A stretch of 56,636 nucleotides of DNA, from assembly GCA_017409825.1 (NCBI GenBank), contig JAFQRZ010000007.1, positions 1 to 56,636 of the forward strand, written 5' to 3'. This stretch comes from Agathobacter sp. (GTDB lineage Bacteria; Bacillota; Clostridia; Lachnospirales; Lachnospiraceae). The translations under genes and the position numbers were made by a program. Position 1 is the stretch's first letter. Every line of letters starts with the position of its first letter. Shown here in pieces: positions 17,572-25,526 of the stretch. The notes under the pieces are model-generated. The model worked only from the letters and a program-made list of their open reading frames with translations. It had not been told where the DNA came from and ran no database searches.

Positions 17572-18687
17572 TTAATTATTATATTTCTTTACAATATCAG
17601 CCATGATATCCCATTTCGCTTCCATGTCCGAAACCAATTTAAACTGTGTACGACAACGGTCTAAATTATGTCCCTCACGATGTGTCTTGAAATAGGTATC
17701 TCCCTGCAGATAGTCGGTAAGGAAACGCATACCGCATTCAAATGTCATCGTCTTCGCTCCCATTGGAAGAAGTTCGATTTCTTTCTGGGTAAGCTTACCG
17801 CCACAGCCTTCAATAAAGCCCTTGGTATAAAGCTCAAACAGCTCCATATCGCACCAAACTTTATCTAAGTCCTGTTCATCCTCTGCTGCTGTGCTTGCAC
17901 CAAAACGAATGGAATCTCCGAAATCATTCATCGCAAGCCCTGGCATAACCGTATCTAAATCGATAACGCAAACACCTTTTCGTGTCTCATTATCCATCAT
18001 GATGTTATTTAATTTCGTATCGTTATGCGTTACGCGGAGAATTAATTCGCCGTTTTCTAACATATCACAAAAATAATTTGCGATATCTTCTCTTTCCAAC
18101 ACGAAATCAATTTCAGGTTTTACAGTAGCAGCACGACCACAGATATCATCTGCAACAGCCTGCTTAAACACTGCAAATCTAGCCTTTGTATCATGGAAAC
18201 CTTTAATTGTCTCATGCAAGGTAGCAGCTGGATAATCCGCCAAAAGTCTTTGGAAATTACCAAATGCCACTGCACATTCATAAAAATCTTCTTTTTTCTC
18301 TACTTTATCGTAGCTGGTAGCATCCACAACAAATACATATCCTCTCCAATAATCCCCCTTGGAGTCAACAAAGTATGACTTTCCATCCTTTGCTGGGATT
18401 ACATTCATCGTTTCTCTTTCTGGATCGCCACCATTTTCAATAATAATTTTACGCAGATAAGAAGTTACGCCTTCAATATTTTCCATCAATTTTTCTGGTT
18501 CTTTGAAGATATTTTTATTCATTCTTTGTAAAATGTATCTTATAGTTTTTTCATCTTCTCCTTCAAAGACAAGTAAAAATGTATCATTTATATGACCATT
18601 TCCCCAAGGCATATCTTCTACAAAAGTTCCTGTAAAACAAATATTATCAACTGCTTCTTTTATCTGCTCTGCTAATTTAATATTCAT
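17572..18687 (-). CDS. nahK: N-acetylhexosamine 1-kinase NahK
   Basis: NahK phosphorylates GlcNAc or GalNAc at C1, the second step of the GNB/LNB pathway. The 371-residue protein has the APH-type kinase fold. The N-terminal WGNGHINDTF replaces the usual P-loop; the catalytic loop is THNDTKLNNIM and the metal-binding motif is VIDLDTVMPG. The start at 18687 (GGGGGAAG upstream) is preferred over an ORF start nine codons earlier. The gene lies 36 bases after the second permease gene and before lnpA, which fits pathway order. A diverged paralogue of the same size is at 23033-24145. galT and galE, needed to finish the pathway, are not in the window. Confidence 0.93.
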   Translation of the reverse strand: MNIKLAEQIKEAVDNICFTGTFVEDMPWGNGHINDTFLLVFEGEDEKTIRYILQRMNKNIFKEPEKLMENIEGVTSYLRKIIIENGGDPERETMNVIPAKDGKSYFVDSKGDYWRGYVFVVDATSYDKVEKKEDFYECAVAFGNFQRLLADYPAATLHETIKGFHDTKARFAVFKQAVADDICGRAATVKPEIDFVLEREDIANYFCDMLENGELILRVTHNDTKLNNIMMDNETRKGVCVIDLDTVMPGLAMNDFGDSIRFGASTAAEDEQDLDKVWCDMELFELYTKGFIEGCGGKLTQKEIELLPMGAKTMTFECGMRFLTDYLQGDTYFKTHREGHNLDRCRTQFKLVSDMEAKWDIMADIVKKYNN

Positions 18688-18723
18688 TTTGCTTCCCCCA
18701 TAACCTTTGCACAAAGAGGGTTA

Positions 18724-19602
18724 TTAACCCTTGATACCACCTGTTACACCGCCAATAATCTTTTCTGATAAGAACAGATAAAGAATAAATGTTGGTAAGA
18801 ATACGATAACAACCGCCGCAAACATACCAGACCAGTCGCCTGTATATTTCATGGAGTTAATCATACCGTAAAGACCTACTGCTACTGGTTTTGTTTCATT
18901 TCTACTTGCAATAATAAGTGAAATGAAGTATTCATTCCAGATATTAATGAAGTTGAAAATAGTAACAGTTACTAAGCCTGACTGCGCCATTGGGAACATA
19001 ATCTGCCAGAATGTCTTGGTAGGAGGGCATCCGTCAATCGCTGCCGCTTCCTCATAAGTTCTGGAAATGTTCGCAAAGAATGTTGTCAGGAAAATTGTTG
19101 TATATGGTACATTGATACCAATATACAAAAGTACCAAAACAACTTTATTGGATGTAACATCCTGTAATACACCCATCTGAGAAATAATACCAAACAATGG
19201 TAAAATAATCATGATAACTGGAATACCCATTGCACTGGCAAAACCAGTCTGAATGAGTTTATTTCCAAGGAATGTGTATCTAGCAAGTACATAAGCTGCT
19301 GGAGCACAAACTACAATCAACGCTATACATGAAACAATCGAATATCCCAAAGAATTCATAAAGAACTCAGATACATTGGAATATTTCCATGCTTTCATAT
19401 AGTTTTCAAAATGGAGTCCTGTTGGAAGTTTTGTTGCCTCTCCCGCAAAGATTTCCTGTGTCGTAGAAAAACTTGCACATACTACCCATCCTAACAAAAC
19501 AAAGGTAAATACTACCCATGCAGTTACAATAATGTATCCAGGAAGGAGTCTTGCTTCTTTTTTCCAGTTTACTGCTGCAAATTTATTTTTCAAAAATTTC
19601 AT
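18724..19602 (-). CDS. Sugar ABC transporter permease (MalG-like)
   Basis: The 292-residue protein has six predicted membrane helices and the cytoplasmic EAA loop (EEAAAIDGCPPTKTFWQIMFP), which docks the ATPase. It is the CUT1-type second permease. The ATG at 19602 lies eight bases after AGGAGG; a GTG one codon earlier is an alternative. No ATPase gene is in the operon, so it must use a shared MsmK-type ATPase encoded elsewhere, which is usual for CUT1 systems in Firmicutes. The likely substrate is GNB/LNB, from the adjacent phosphorylase and kinase. Confidence 0.94.
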   Translation of the reverse strand: MKFLKNKFAAVNWKKEARLLPGYIIVTAWVVFTFVLLGWVVCASFSTTQEIFAGEATKLPTGLHFENYMKAWKYSNVSEFFMNSLGYSIVSCIALIVVCAPAAYVLARYTFLGNKLIQTGFASAMGIPVIMIILPLFGIISQMGVLQDVTSNKVVLVLLYIGINVPYTTIFLTTFFANISRTYEEAAAIDGCPPTKTFWQIMFPMAQSGLVTVTIFNFINIWNEYFISLIIASRNETKPVAVGLYGMINSMKYTGDWSGMFAAVVIVFLPTFILYLFLSEKIIGGVTGGIKG

Positions 19603-19620
19603 CACAAAATCCTCCTTCTC

Positions 19621-20526
19621 TTAGAATTCTAAATCGTCATCTTTGAGTAATACATTACTCAATGTGAATACGATTACTACACAGATACTTAATACTACAC
19701 CGATTGCTGCAGCAAGACCAGCGTTACGCTCTGTCATGGTATTACCTGCACCGAACATCTGCATGTACATGTAAACCATAGGTGTAATTGTTGAAGTTTC
19801 TGCTGTTACTGTTGAGAACAACTGTGACCATACGAAGAAGCCTACACAGCTAACACTCCACATAGTAACATTTGTCTTAAACACACCTTTTAATAAAGGA
19901 AGTGTTATGTAACGGAACTGATGAATCTTATGTGCTCCATCAATGTATGCTGCTTCATAATAATCTGGGCTGATTCGTTCAATACCACTGGTCCAGATTA
20001 ACATGTGATAACCTACCATACCGAAACAGTAAGCAATCAATAACGCCATAAATTTATGGTCACCATCGGTCCATGGAATATTAGCTATTGCATCTAAACC
20101 GATTGCGCTAAAAAATGTTTTAAACAAACCATACTGTGGATTGTACACATACTGAAGCCACATGGTTGCCAATGCAACTGCACTTACGATATTTGGTAAG
20201 TAAATAACAGCTCTAAAGAACTTTTTGAAACGAATACCACTTGTGATGATTACACCAAACAAAAGTGATAAGCTTAAAACAATAGCACCACCCATTAACC
20301 AAATTTTTCCTAAGTTAGCCATAGCTGTTCGAAACAGCGATGTATTTAATAATTTAATATAGTTTTCCAATCCTACGAATTGCCATAATCCTATAGCATC
20401 CGTAACGCCCTCAATCTTAAAGAACGTCATGAGTGCAGTTCTGAGAATCGGATATACAAAAATAACTAAGAAGAATAATACTGCAGGTGCTAAAAATAAC
20501 ACGATCATTCCTTTATTTTTCTTCAT
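19621..20526 (-). CDS. Sugar ABC transporter permease (MalF-like)
   Basis: The 301-residue protein has six predicted helices and an EAA loop (YEAAYIDGAHKIHQFRYITLP). It is the first permease of the CUT1 importer. The ATG at 20526 has AAAGGAG seven bases upstream; an upstream in-frame start is not needed. It lies 18 bases before the second permease. A hairpin at 20563-20593 separates it from the substrate-binding protein gene, so permease expression should be lower than that of the binding protein. Confidence 0.94.
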   Translation of the reverse strand: MKKNKGMIVLFLAPAVLFFLVIFVYPILRTALMTFFKIEGVTDAIGLWQFVGLENYIKLLNTSLFRTAMANLGKIWLMGGAIVLSLSLLFGVIITSGIRFKKFFRAVIYLPNIVSAVALATMWLQYVYNPQYGLFKTFFSAIGLDAIANIPWTDGDHKFMALLIAYCFGMVGYHMLIWTSGIERISPDYYEAAYIDGAHKIHQFRYITLPLLKGVFKTNVTMWSVSCVGFFVWSQLFSTVTAETSTITPMVYMYMQMFGAGNTMTERNAGLAAAIGVVLSICVVIVFTLSNVLLKDDDLEF

Positions 20527-20562
20527 TTCGCTTCTCCTTTCTAGCATCTACGAAAAGCAAAA

Positions 20563-20593
20563 TATGGTGGCAGCCATAAGAGGTGCCACCATA
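20563..20593 (-). terminator. Attenuating hairpin between binding protein and permeases
   Basis: On the minus strand TATGGTGGCA pairs perfectly with TGCCACCATA (10 bases, 11-base loop), followed by TTTTGCTTTT. A partial terminator in this position is the common way to make more binding protein than permease. Confidence 0.75.
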
Positions 20594-20615
20594 CTTTTAT
20601 TCACTATTTTAATTT

Positions 20616-21893
20616 TTATTTGCTAGCTTCCTGCATAGCTTTTACGAAGCCTTCAGCATCAAGTGTTCCTGCCATCAACTTGATGAAGTTTTCTTTGATA
20701 ACTGGAGTCATATCTGCATTTGATTCAACGCCAACAGCCCATGTAAATCTTGTTGTAGAACCTTCAATAACTGGTTTTGCACAGCTTACTAATTCTGGCC
20801 ATTCTGTGTTTGTTGTATCAGCTGGAATACCAATTGACATTTCAGCTAATTTAGCATCATATTCGCCCTTTGTGATGTATTCGATTAATTCGAATGCTTC
20901 TTTTGCCATCTTAGAATCTTTGTTGATAGCATATACCTGAGCACCAAAGTTGTTTGCTTCTGTACCAGTAGCTTTTGCACCTTCAATATTTGTTTCACAT
21001 GCGTTTAATGCTGGATATGCGAAGCATCCCCATTTGAAGTCTGGGCCAGCTGTAGCTTTAACTTCGTTTGGTAACCAAGAACCATTTAAGTACATAGCAA
21101 CCTGTCCGCCTGCAAGTTCAACGTTCTGTCCATTTGGCCATACGTTTGTGCCAACGTTTTTAGAGAAGTAGCCTTTTGATGCTAATTCTTCGATATCTTT
21201 TGCCATCTGAAGAACTGCTGGGTCATCCCATAATCCTTCTTTAACAATCTTTGTAACACCTGCTTCACCAACGTATCTTCCTAAGTGGTAACCGATAACA
21301 CATGTAGCATAAGCATCATCCATAGTCATAGGTGTGATACCAGCTGCTTTTAATTTTTCACAAACTGTTAAGAATTCATCCCATGTCTTTGGAACTTCTT
21401 TGATACCAGCCTGTTCAAATAATTTAACATTATAGAAGAAGCCGAATACGTTTGGCTGATATGGGATAGATTTTAATGTACCACCACCTGCTTCTCTACA
21501 AGCTGCCATAAGACCAGCATTCGCTGTTTTTTCGTAGTCAGCTTCTTTTGCAAGTGTTTCTAAGTCCATTAAGTATTTGCCCCATGCACCATTTACACGG
21601 TCAATATCTTCGTCAAACAAGTCGATTACTGTGTTACTGTCAAGTGCTGGCTGAAGACCTTCACGGATACCTGTACGGCCTTTGAACTGTAAGTCTACTT
21701 CAACACCTGTTGCTTTTTCATAAGCTTCAACAGCTTCTGCAATAGCCTGTCCCTGTGGTTCTGTAGCTTCCCACATTGACCAGTAAACAAGTTTCTTGCC
21801 TGATTCGTTGTTTCCGCCGCCACCGCCACAAGCTGTTAGCATAGAAACAATCATTGTTGCACACAAAAGTATGCTGAAAATTCTCTTTTTCAT
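20616..21893 (-). CDS. Sugar ABC transporter substrate-binding lipoprotein
   Basis: The 425-residue protein has a lipoprotein signal peptide with the lipobox LTAC (Cys22) and a glycine linker. The rest is a family 1 solute-binding fold, with YWSMWE near the N-terminus and GGQVAMYLNGSW in the middle. It captures the disaccharide outside the membrane and passes it to the two permeases encoded downstream. The start follows AAAAAGGGGG. It is the first gene of the operon, with a promoter at 21939-21966. It is transcribed divergently from an AraC-type regulator. GNB/LNB as ligand is inferred from nahK and lnpA. Confidence 0.95.
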   Translation of the reverse strand: MKKRIFSILLCATMIVSMLTACGGGGGNNESGKKLVYWSMWEATEPQGQAIAEAVEAYEKATGVEVDLQFKGRTGIREGLQPALDSNTVIDLFDEDIDRVNGAWGKYLMDLETLAKEADYEKTANAGLMAACREAGGGTLKSIPYQPNVFGFFYNVKLFEQAGIKEVPKTWDEFLTVCEKLKAAGITPMTMDDAYATCVIGYHLGRYVGEAGVTKIVKEGLWDDPAVLQMAKDIEELASKGYFSKNVGTNVWPNGQNVELAGGQVAMYLNGSWLPNEVKATAGPDFKWGCFAYPALNACETNIEGAKATGTEANNFGAQVYAINKDSKMAKEAFELIEYITKGEYDAKLAEMSIGIPADTTNTEWPELVSCAKPVIEGSTTRFTWAVGVESNADMTPVIKENFIKLMAGTLDAEGFVKAMQEASK

Positions 21894-21938
21894 TTTGTTT
21901 TTCCCCCTTATAATTTTTATACGATATTAGGTATTTCT

Positions 21939-21966
21939 AGTATAACATTTCTATGTAACGATTCAA
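21939..21966 (-). promoter_or_regulatory. Promoter of the GNB/LNB operon
   Basis: On the minus strand TTGAAT (21961-21966) and TATACT (21939-21944) are 16 bases apart, about 46 bases upstream of the binding protein gene. Confidence 0.6.
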
Positions 21967-22051
21967 CCTAAATCTTGCTACATTTTTTAGAAATGTTGCG
22001 ATTTGTCCATTTTCGTTATTTTTGAATATTTTTTCGTTAATTTTCTGTGCA

Positions 22052-22080
22052 TTTTTACCATCTACATACTGTTTTTACCA
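22052..22080 (+). promoter_or_regulatory. Candidate AraC-type operator: two direct repeats
   Basis: The nine bases TTTTTACCA occur at 22052-22060 and again at 22072-22080, exactly 20 bases (two helical turns) apart. They lie between the divergent operon promoter and the araC promoter. AraC-family proteins commonly bind direct repeats with about this spacing. This is an inference from position and pattern. Confidence 0.4.
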
Positions 22081-22121
22081 CTATTTCCCACTATTTTTCT
22101 GTTATTTCCCTAAAAACATGC

Positions 22122-22127
22122 TATAAT
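22122..22127 (+). promoter_or_regulatory. Extended -10 promoter of the AraC-type regulator
   Basis: TGCTATAAT gives a perfect TATAAT with the extended TG, 45 bases before the regulator start. No good -35 exists, which suits an extended -10 promoter. Confidence 0.5.
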
Positions 22128-22171
22128 TATATTGTGATTTCATGTTTCGAAAACAAATAGGAGAAAAATCT

Positions 22172-23011
22172 ATGAACCAACTAAACCAAAACCACCTTCC
22201 AAAATTTGATGCGTCTTCCATCGAAAAGGCCAAAATTTTGTATGCTACCGCATCGCGTTATAATGCAAACTGGCACAGCAACTTACATACACACTACTGC
22301 TCTGAGCTCTTCTACGTCACGGAAGGACAGGGCAAATTACAAATCGAGAATGAGGTCTACCCTATTTCGACCCATGATCTTATCATTATTAATCCGAACG
22401 TTAAGCACACTGAAATCAGCGACATCGAACATCCACTTGCCTATATGGTGATTGGTGTGGAAGACGTAGAGCTTGCTTCTTCCGAAGATGATGACATTCG
22501 ATTTTGTATTTTAAACCTAAAAGATATCAAGGACACTATACGATTTTATTTTTCTAACATCTTAAACGAATATGCTTATGAAACACTCGATAGTGACATC
22601 ATGTGCAGAAATCTACTAGAAAACCTGCTCATCCTTCTCGGCAGACAGGTAAACTTCACAGTTGCGCTCACGCCAATTCTAAAGAAAAGCGCCCTGCTTT
22701 GCATTAATATTCGGCAATATATTGATAATCATCTTAAGGAAAACATCTCATTAGATATGCTGGCAGACCATGCTCATGTAAGCAAATATCATATGGTGCA
22801 TATTTTCACAGAAGAATATGGTGTTTCCCCCATTAATTATCTGATTCTAAAACGAATTGAAGAAGGGAAAAAACTTCTAAAAACCACCGACCACTCGCTC
22901 GCACTGATTAGTCGTACCTTGGGCTTTTCTTCTCCAAGCTATTTTTCACAGGTATTCAAAAAACACGTACAATGTACACCAATGGAATATCGTCAAAAGA
23001 GCCGCAAATAA
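22172..23011 (+). CDS. AraC-family transcriptional regulator of the GNB/LNB operon
   Basis: The 279-residue protein has an N-terminal cupin sugar-binding domain (about 20-110; WHSNLHTHYCSELFYV and the HDLIIINPNVKH strand). The C-terminal double helix-turn-helix (about 180-279) includes LDMLADHAHVSKYHMVHIF and the closing GFSSPSYFSQVFKK. The ATG at 22172 follows TAGGAG; an ATG ten codons earlier lacks a ribosome binding site. It is divergent from the GNB/LNB transport operon and probably activates it when the sugar is present. Its stop codon lies in the loop of a bidirectional terminator. Confidence 0.93.
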   Translation: MNQLNQNHLPKFDASSIEKAKILYATASRYNANWHSNLHTHYCSELFYVTEGQGKLQIENEVYPISTHDLIIINPNVKHTEISDIEHPLAYMVIGVEDVELASSEDDDIRFCILNLKDIKDTIRFYFSNILNEYAYETLDSDIMCRNLLENLLILLGRQVNFTVALTPILKKSALLCINIRQYIDNHLKENISLDMLADHAHVSKYHMVHIFTEEYGVSPINYLILKRIEEGKKLLKTTDHSLALISRTLGFSSPSYFSQVFKKHVQCTPMEYRQKSRK

Positions 23012-23021
23012 TGCGGCTCTT
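22997..23021. terminator. Bidirectional terminator between araC and the second nahK
   Basis: AGAGCCGCA and TGCGGCTCT form a 9-10 base perfect stem with a 5-base loop that contains the araC stop codon. A short T-rich run follows on both strands. Confidence 0.7.
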
Positions 23022-23032
23022 CCTGTTTCATC

Positions 23033-24145
23033 TTATTTATATTTTGCAACGATTTCCTGCATGGTTTCCCATTTATCTTCCATATCTGAAACCAGCTTAA
23101 ACTGATTTCTTGCACGGTCCAAATTGTGTTCCAAACGGCTTGTCTTAAAGTACACATCTCCCTGAAGATAGTCTGTCAGGAAACGCATACCACATTCAAA
23201 GGTCATGATTTTCGCCCCCATTGGTAGAAGGTCGATTTCCTTTTCGGTCAAATCTGCACCACAACCTGCCAAGAATCCTTTGGTGTAAGCCTTAAACAGC
23301 TTCATATCACAGCTTACTTTCTTCAGATTCTTTTCATCTTCTGCTGCTGTGTTTGCACCCGAGCGAATCGAATCCCCGAAATCATACGCTGCGAGACCTG
23401 GCATAACCGTATCCAAATCCACTACGCATACGCCTTTTCTGGTGATATTATCCAGCATGATATTGTTCAGCTTCGTATCATTATGTGTTACACGGATTGG
23501 AATTTCTTTTTTATCAATTAATTCCATAAAGAAGCATGCATCTGCTTCTCGCTCCAATACAAACTGAATCTCATCCTGCACCTCTGCAACTCTACCCATA
23601 ACATCTTCTTCTACTGCTTTTTTAAATCTTGCAAAACGGTCTCTGGTATCATGGAATTTCTCAATTGTCTCATACAAGGTTTCTGCTGGATAGTCTGAAA
23701 GCATACTCTGGAACTTTCCAAACAAATATCCACTTTCGTAGAAGTCGCTGGCTGATTCTGGTGTATCAAAGCTTCTTGCATCTGTTATATAGGTATAGGC
23801 ACGCCAGTATTCACCTTCTTCATCGATATAATATGGCTCGCCGTTTTTCGCTGGAATTACATTTAAGGTTTCGCGAAGTGGGTCTCCACCTGCATCCTCT
23901 ATCTTCTTATATAAGAAGTCCGTAACATTCATAATATTTTCCATCAGCTCTACTGGCTTAGGAAAAACATTCTTATTCATCTTCTGGAGAATGATTTTGA
24001 TACGTCCCATTTTTCCAATCTGATAGATTAAAATAAAAGTATCATTGATATGTCCATTTCCCCAACGGTTCACCTGAACCAAATCGCCCTGAAGTTCAAA
24101 ATTCTTTGCAATTGCAATTACCTTTTTATTCGTTGCTTCTCTCAT
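23033..24145 (-). CDS. Second N-acetylhexosamine 1-kinase-like protein (NahK paralogue)
   Basis: The 370-residue protein matches the first NahK along its whole length. Shared motifs are RWGNGHINDTF at the N-terminus, RVTHNDTKLNNIML, VVDLDTVMPG and KIMTFECGMRFLTDYLQGDVYF near the C-terminus. All catalytic residues are kept, so it should be active. It starts 18 bases after tgt on the same strand, with AAGGAAAG before the ATG, so it is transcribed with a tRNA-modification gene and not with the transporter. It may have a different sugar preference (GalNAc, GlcNAc or another hexosamine) or simply give constitutive kinase. Differences cluster in the first 60 and the 85-150 regions. Confidence 0.88.
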   Translation of the reverse strand: MREATNKKVIAIAKNFELQGDLVQVNRWGNGHINDTFILIYQIGKMGRIKIILQKMNKNVFPKPVELMENIMNVTDFLYKKIEDAGGDPLRETLNVIPAKNGEPYYIDEEGEYWRAYTYITDARSFDTPESASDFYESGYLFGKFQSMLSDYPAETLYETIEKFHDTRDRFARFKKAVEEDVMGRVAEVQDEIQFVLEREADACFFMELIDKKEIPIRVTHNDTKLNNIMLDNITRKGVCVVDLDTVMPGLAAYDFGDSIRSGANTAAEDEKNLKKVSCDMKLFKAYTKGFLAGCGADLTEKEIDLLPMGAKIMTFECGMRFLTDYLQGDVYFKTSRLEHNLDRARNQFKLVSDMEDKWETMQEIVAKYK

Positions 24146-24163
24146 TTTTCTTTCCTTCGTATT

Positions 24164-25303
24164 CTACTTATTTCCCTGTGACATATTGTATAGTTTTTCT
24201 TCTTTATATGCATGGAATCGTCCTGCATCTAAAGCATCTCTGATTTCCTCCATCATCGTATTATAAAAATACAAATTATGCAACACACAAAGTCGCATAC
24301 CTAACATTTCTTTTGCCTTAAGCAGGTGACGAATGTATGCACGGCTGTAATGCTTACAAGCTGGACACTGACAGCCTTCCTCAATCGGACGCATGTCCTT
24401 TTCGTATTTCTGATTAAATAAATTAATCTTGCCATGATTGGTATATAAATGTCCATGACGCCCATTTCTAGTTGGATATACGCAATCAAAGAAATCAATG
24501 CCTCGTTCTACACCTTCTAAAATATTCGCTGGTGTACCAACACCCATCAGATACGTAGGCTTATTCTTTGGCAGATGAGGCACTGTCACATCCAAAATAT
24601 GATACATGTCCTCGTGGGATTCTCCTACCGCAAGTCCACCCACTGCATATCCATCCAAATCCATCTCTGCAATACGTTTTGCATGGTCAATACGGATATC
24701 ATCAAATATCGCTCCTTGATTGATACCGAAAAGAAGCTGCTCCTTGTTTACCGTATCCTCTAAACTATTGAGACGGGCCATTTCCTTCTTACAGCGCTCT
24801 AACCAACGTGTGGTACGTGCTACCGAATCTTCGACATATTTGCGCTCTGCCACACTGGATGGGCATTCATCAAATGCCATTGCAATCGTAGACCCAAGAT
24901 TCGACTGAATCTGCATACTTTCCTCTGGCCCCATAAAAATCTTGCGACCATCAATATGCGAGTTAAAATATACGCCTTCTTCCTTAATCTTGCGAAGACC
25001 AGCTAACGAAAACACCTGAAAGCCGCCGGAATCTGTAAGGATAGGTCTATCCCAAACCATGAACTTGTGAAGACCTCCAACCTCTTTGATGAGCTTGTCC
25101 CCAGTTCGAACATGTAAATGATAGGTATTGGAAAGCTCTACCTGACACTTTACCTCTTTCAAATCCTGTGTAGATACTGCCCCCTTAATCGCAGCTACAG
25201 TACCCACATTCATAAATACAGGAGTCTGAATATCTCCATGTACAGTATGGAATACGGCACGTTTTGCACAGCCCTCTTCCTTAATCACTTCATATTTTGC
25301 CAT
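24164..25303 (-). CDS. tgt: Queuine tRNA-ribosyltransferase (tRNA-guanine transglycosylase)
   Basis: Tgt exchanges guanine at tRNA position 34 for preQ1 or queuine. The 379-residue protein has the DSGGFQVFSL substrate-binding loop, the nucleophile motif FDCVYPTRNGRHG and the zinc site CQCPACKHYSRAYIRHL with its later His. Length is normal. The ATG at 25303 is preceded by AAAGGAC, part of which lies in the end of a long palindromic element that forms the mRNA leader. No preQ1 riboswitch was recognised. The next gene downstream is the second nahK. Confidence 0.97.
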   Translation of the reverse strand: MAKYEVIKEEGCAKRAVFHTVHGDIQTPVFMNVGTVAAIKGAVSTQDLKEVKCQVELSNTYHLHVRTGDKLIKEVGGLHKFMVWDRPILTDSGGFQVFSLAGLRKIKEEGVYFNSHIDGRKIFMGPEESMQIQSNLGSTIAMAFDECPSSVAERKYVEDSVARTTRWLERCKKEMARLNSLEDTVNKEQLLFGINQGAIFDDIRIDHAKRIAEMDLDGYAVGGLAVGESHEDMYHILDVTVPHLPKNKPTYLMGVGTPANILEGVERGIDFFDCVYPTRNGRHGHLYTNHGKINLFNQKYEKDMRPIEEGCQCPACKHYSRAYIRHLLKAKEMLGMRLCVLHNLYFYNTMMEEIRDALDAGRFHAYKEEKLYNMSQGNK

Positions 25304-25313
25304 ATATATGTCC

Positions 25314-25470
25314 TTTCAACCTTGTTTTTCTTAATCATTCTATATCCCACGTTTCATGTGGCTTATGTATATAACGGCTCGAGGCTCCGCAGAAATCTCG
25401 CCTTTTATATACATAAGCCACATGAAACTTACCCTATCTAAAATCCATTATAAGAAAAGCAAGGTTGAAA
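25314..25470. repeat. Nested palindromic element between tgt and aroC
   Basis: Two pairs of inverted arms are nested. The outer arms at 25314-25333 and 25451-25470 match at 19 of 20 positions (one T/C change). The inner arms at 25351-25374 and 25405-25428 are a perfect 24-base inverted repeat. A 30-base loop contains a further CGAG/CTCG stem. The element fills almost the whole space between the divergent tgt and aroC genes. It supplies the aroC -35 and the 5' part of the tgt ribosome binding site. Confidence 0.9.
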
Positions 25471-25493
25471 CGTCAAGATAAATATGATAAATT
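25465..25493 (+). promoter_or_regulatory. Promoter of aroC
   Basis: TTGAAA (25465-25470) and TAAATT (25488-25493) are 17 bases apart, 34 bases before the aroC start. The -35 is the last six bases of the palindromic element. Confidence 0.5.
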
Positions 25494-25526
25494 ATGAAGT
25501 AATTAGATGGAAGGTAGGTGTGGTAT

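Noticed and set aside
21894-22140. Possible small RNA or riboswitch in the divergent gap before araC
   Set aside because: No stable stem is visible; two promoters and a direct repeat explain the space.
25304-25450. Possible preQ1 riboswitch ahead of tgt
   Set aside because: The region is a symmetrical palindrome with no recognisable preQ1 aptamer; tgt is also not the usual target gene of that riboswitch.
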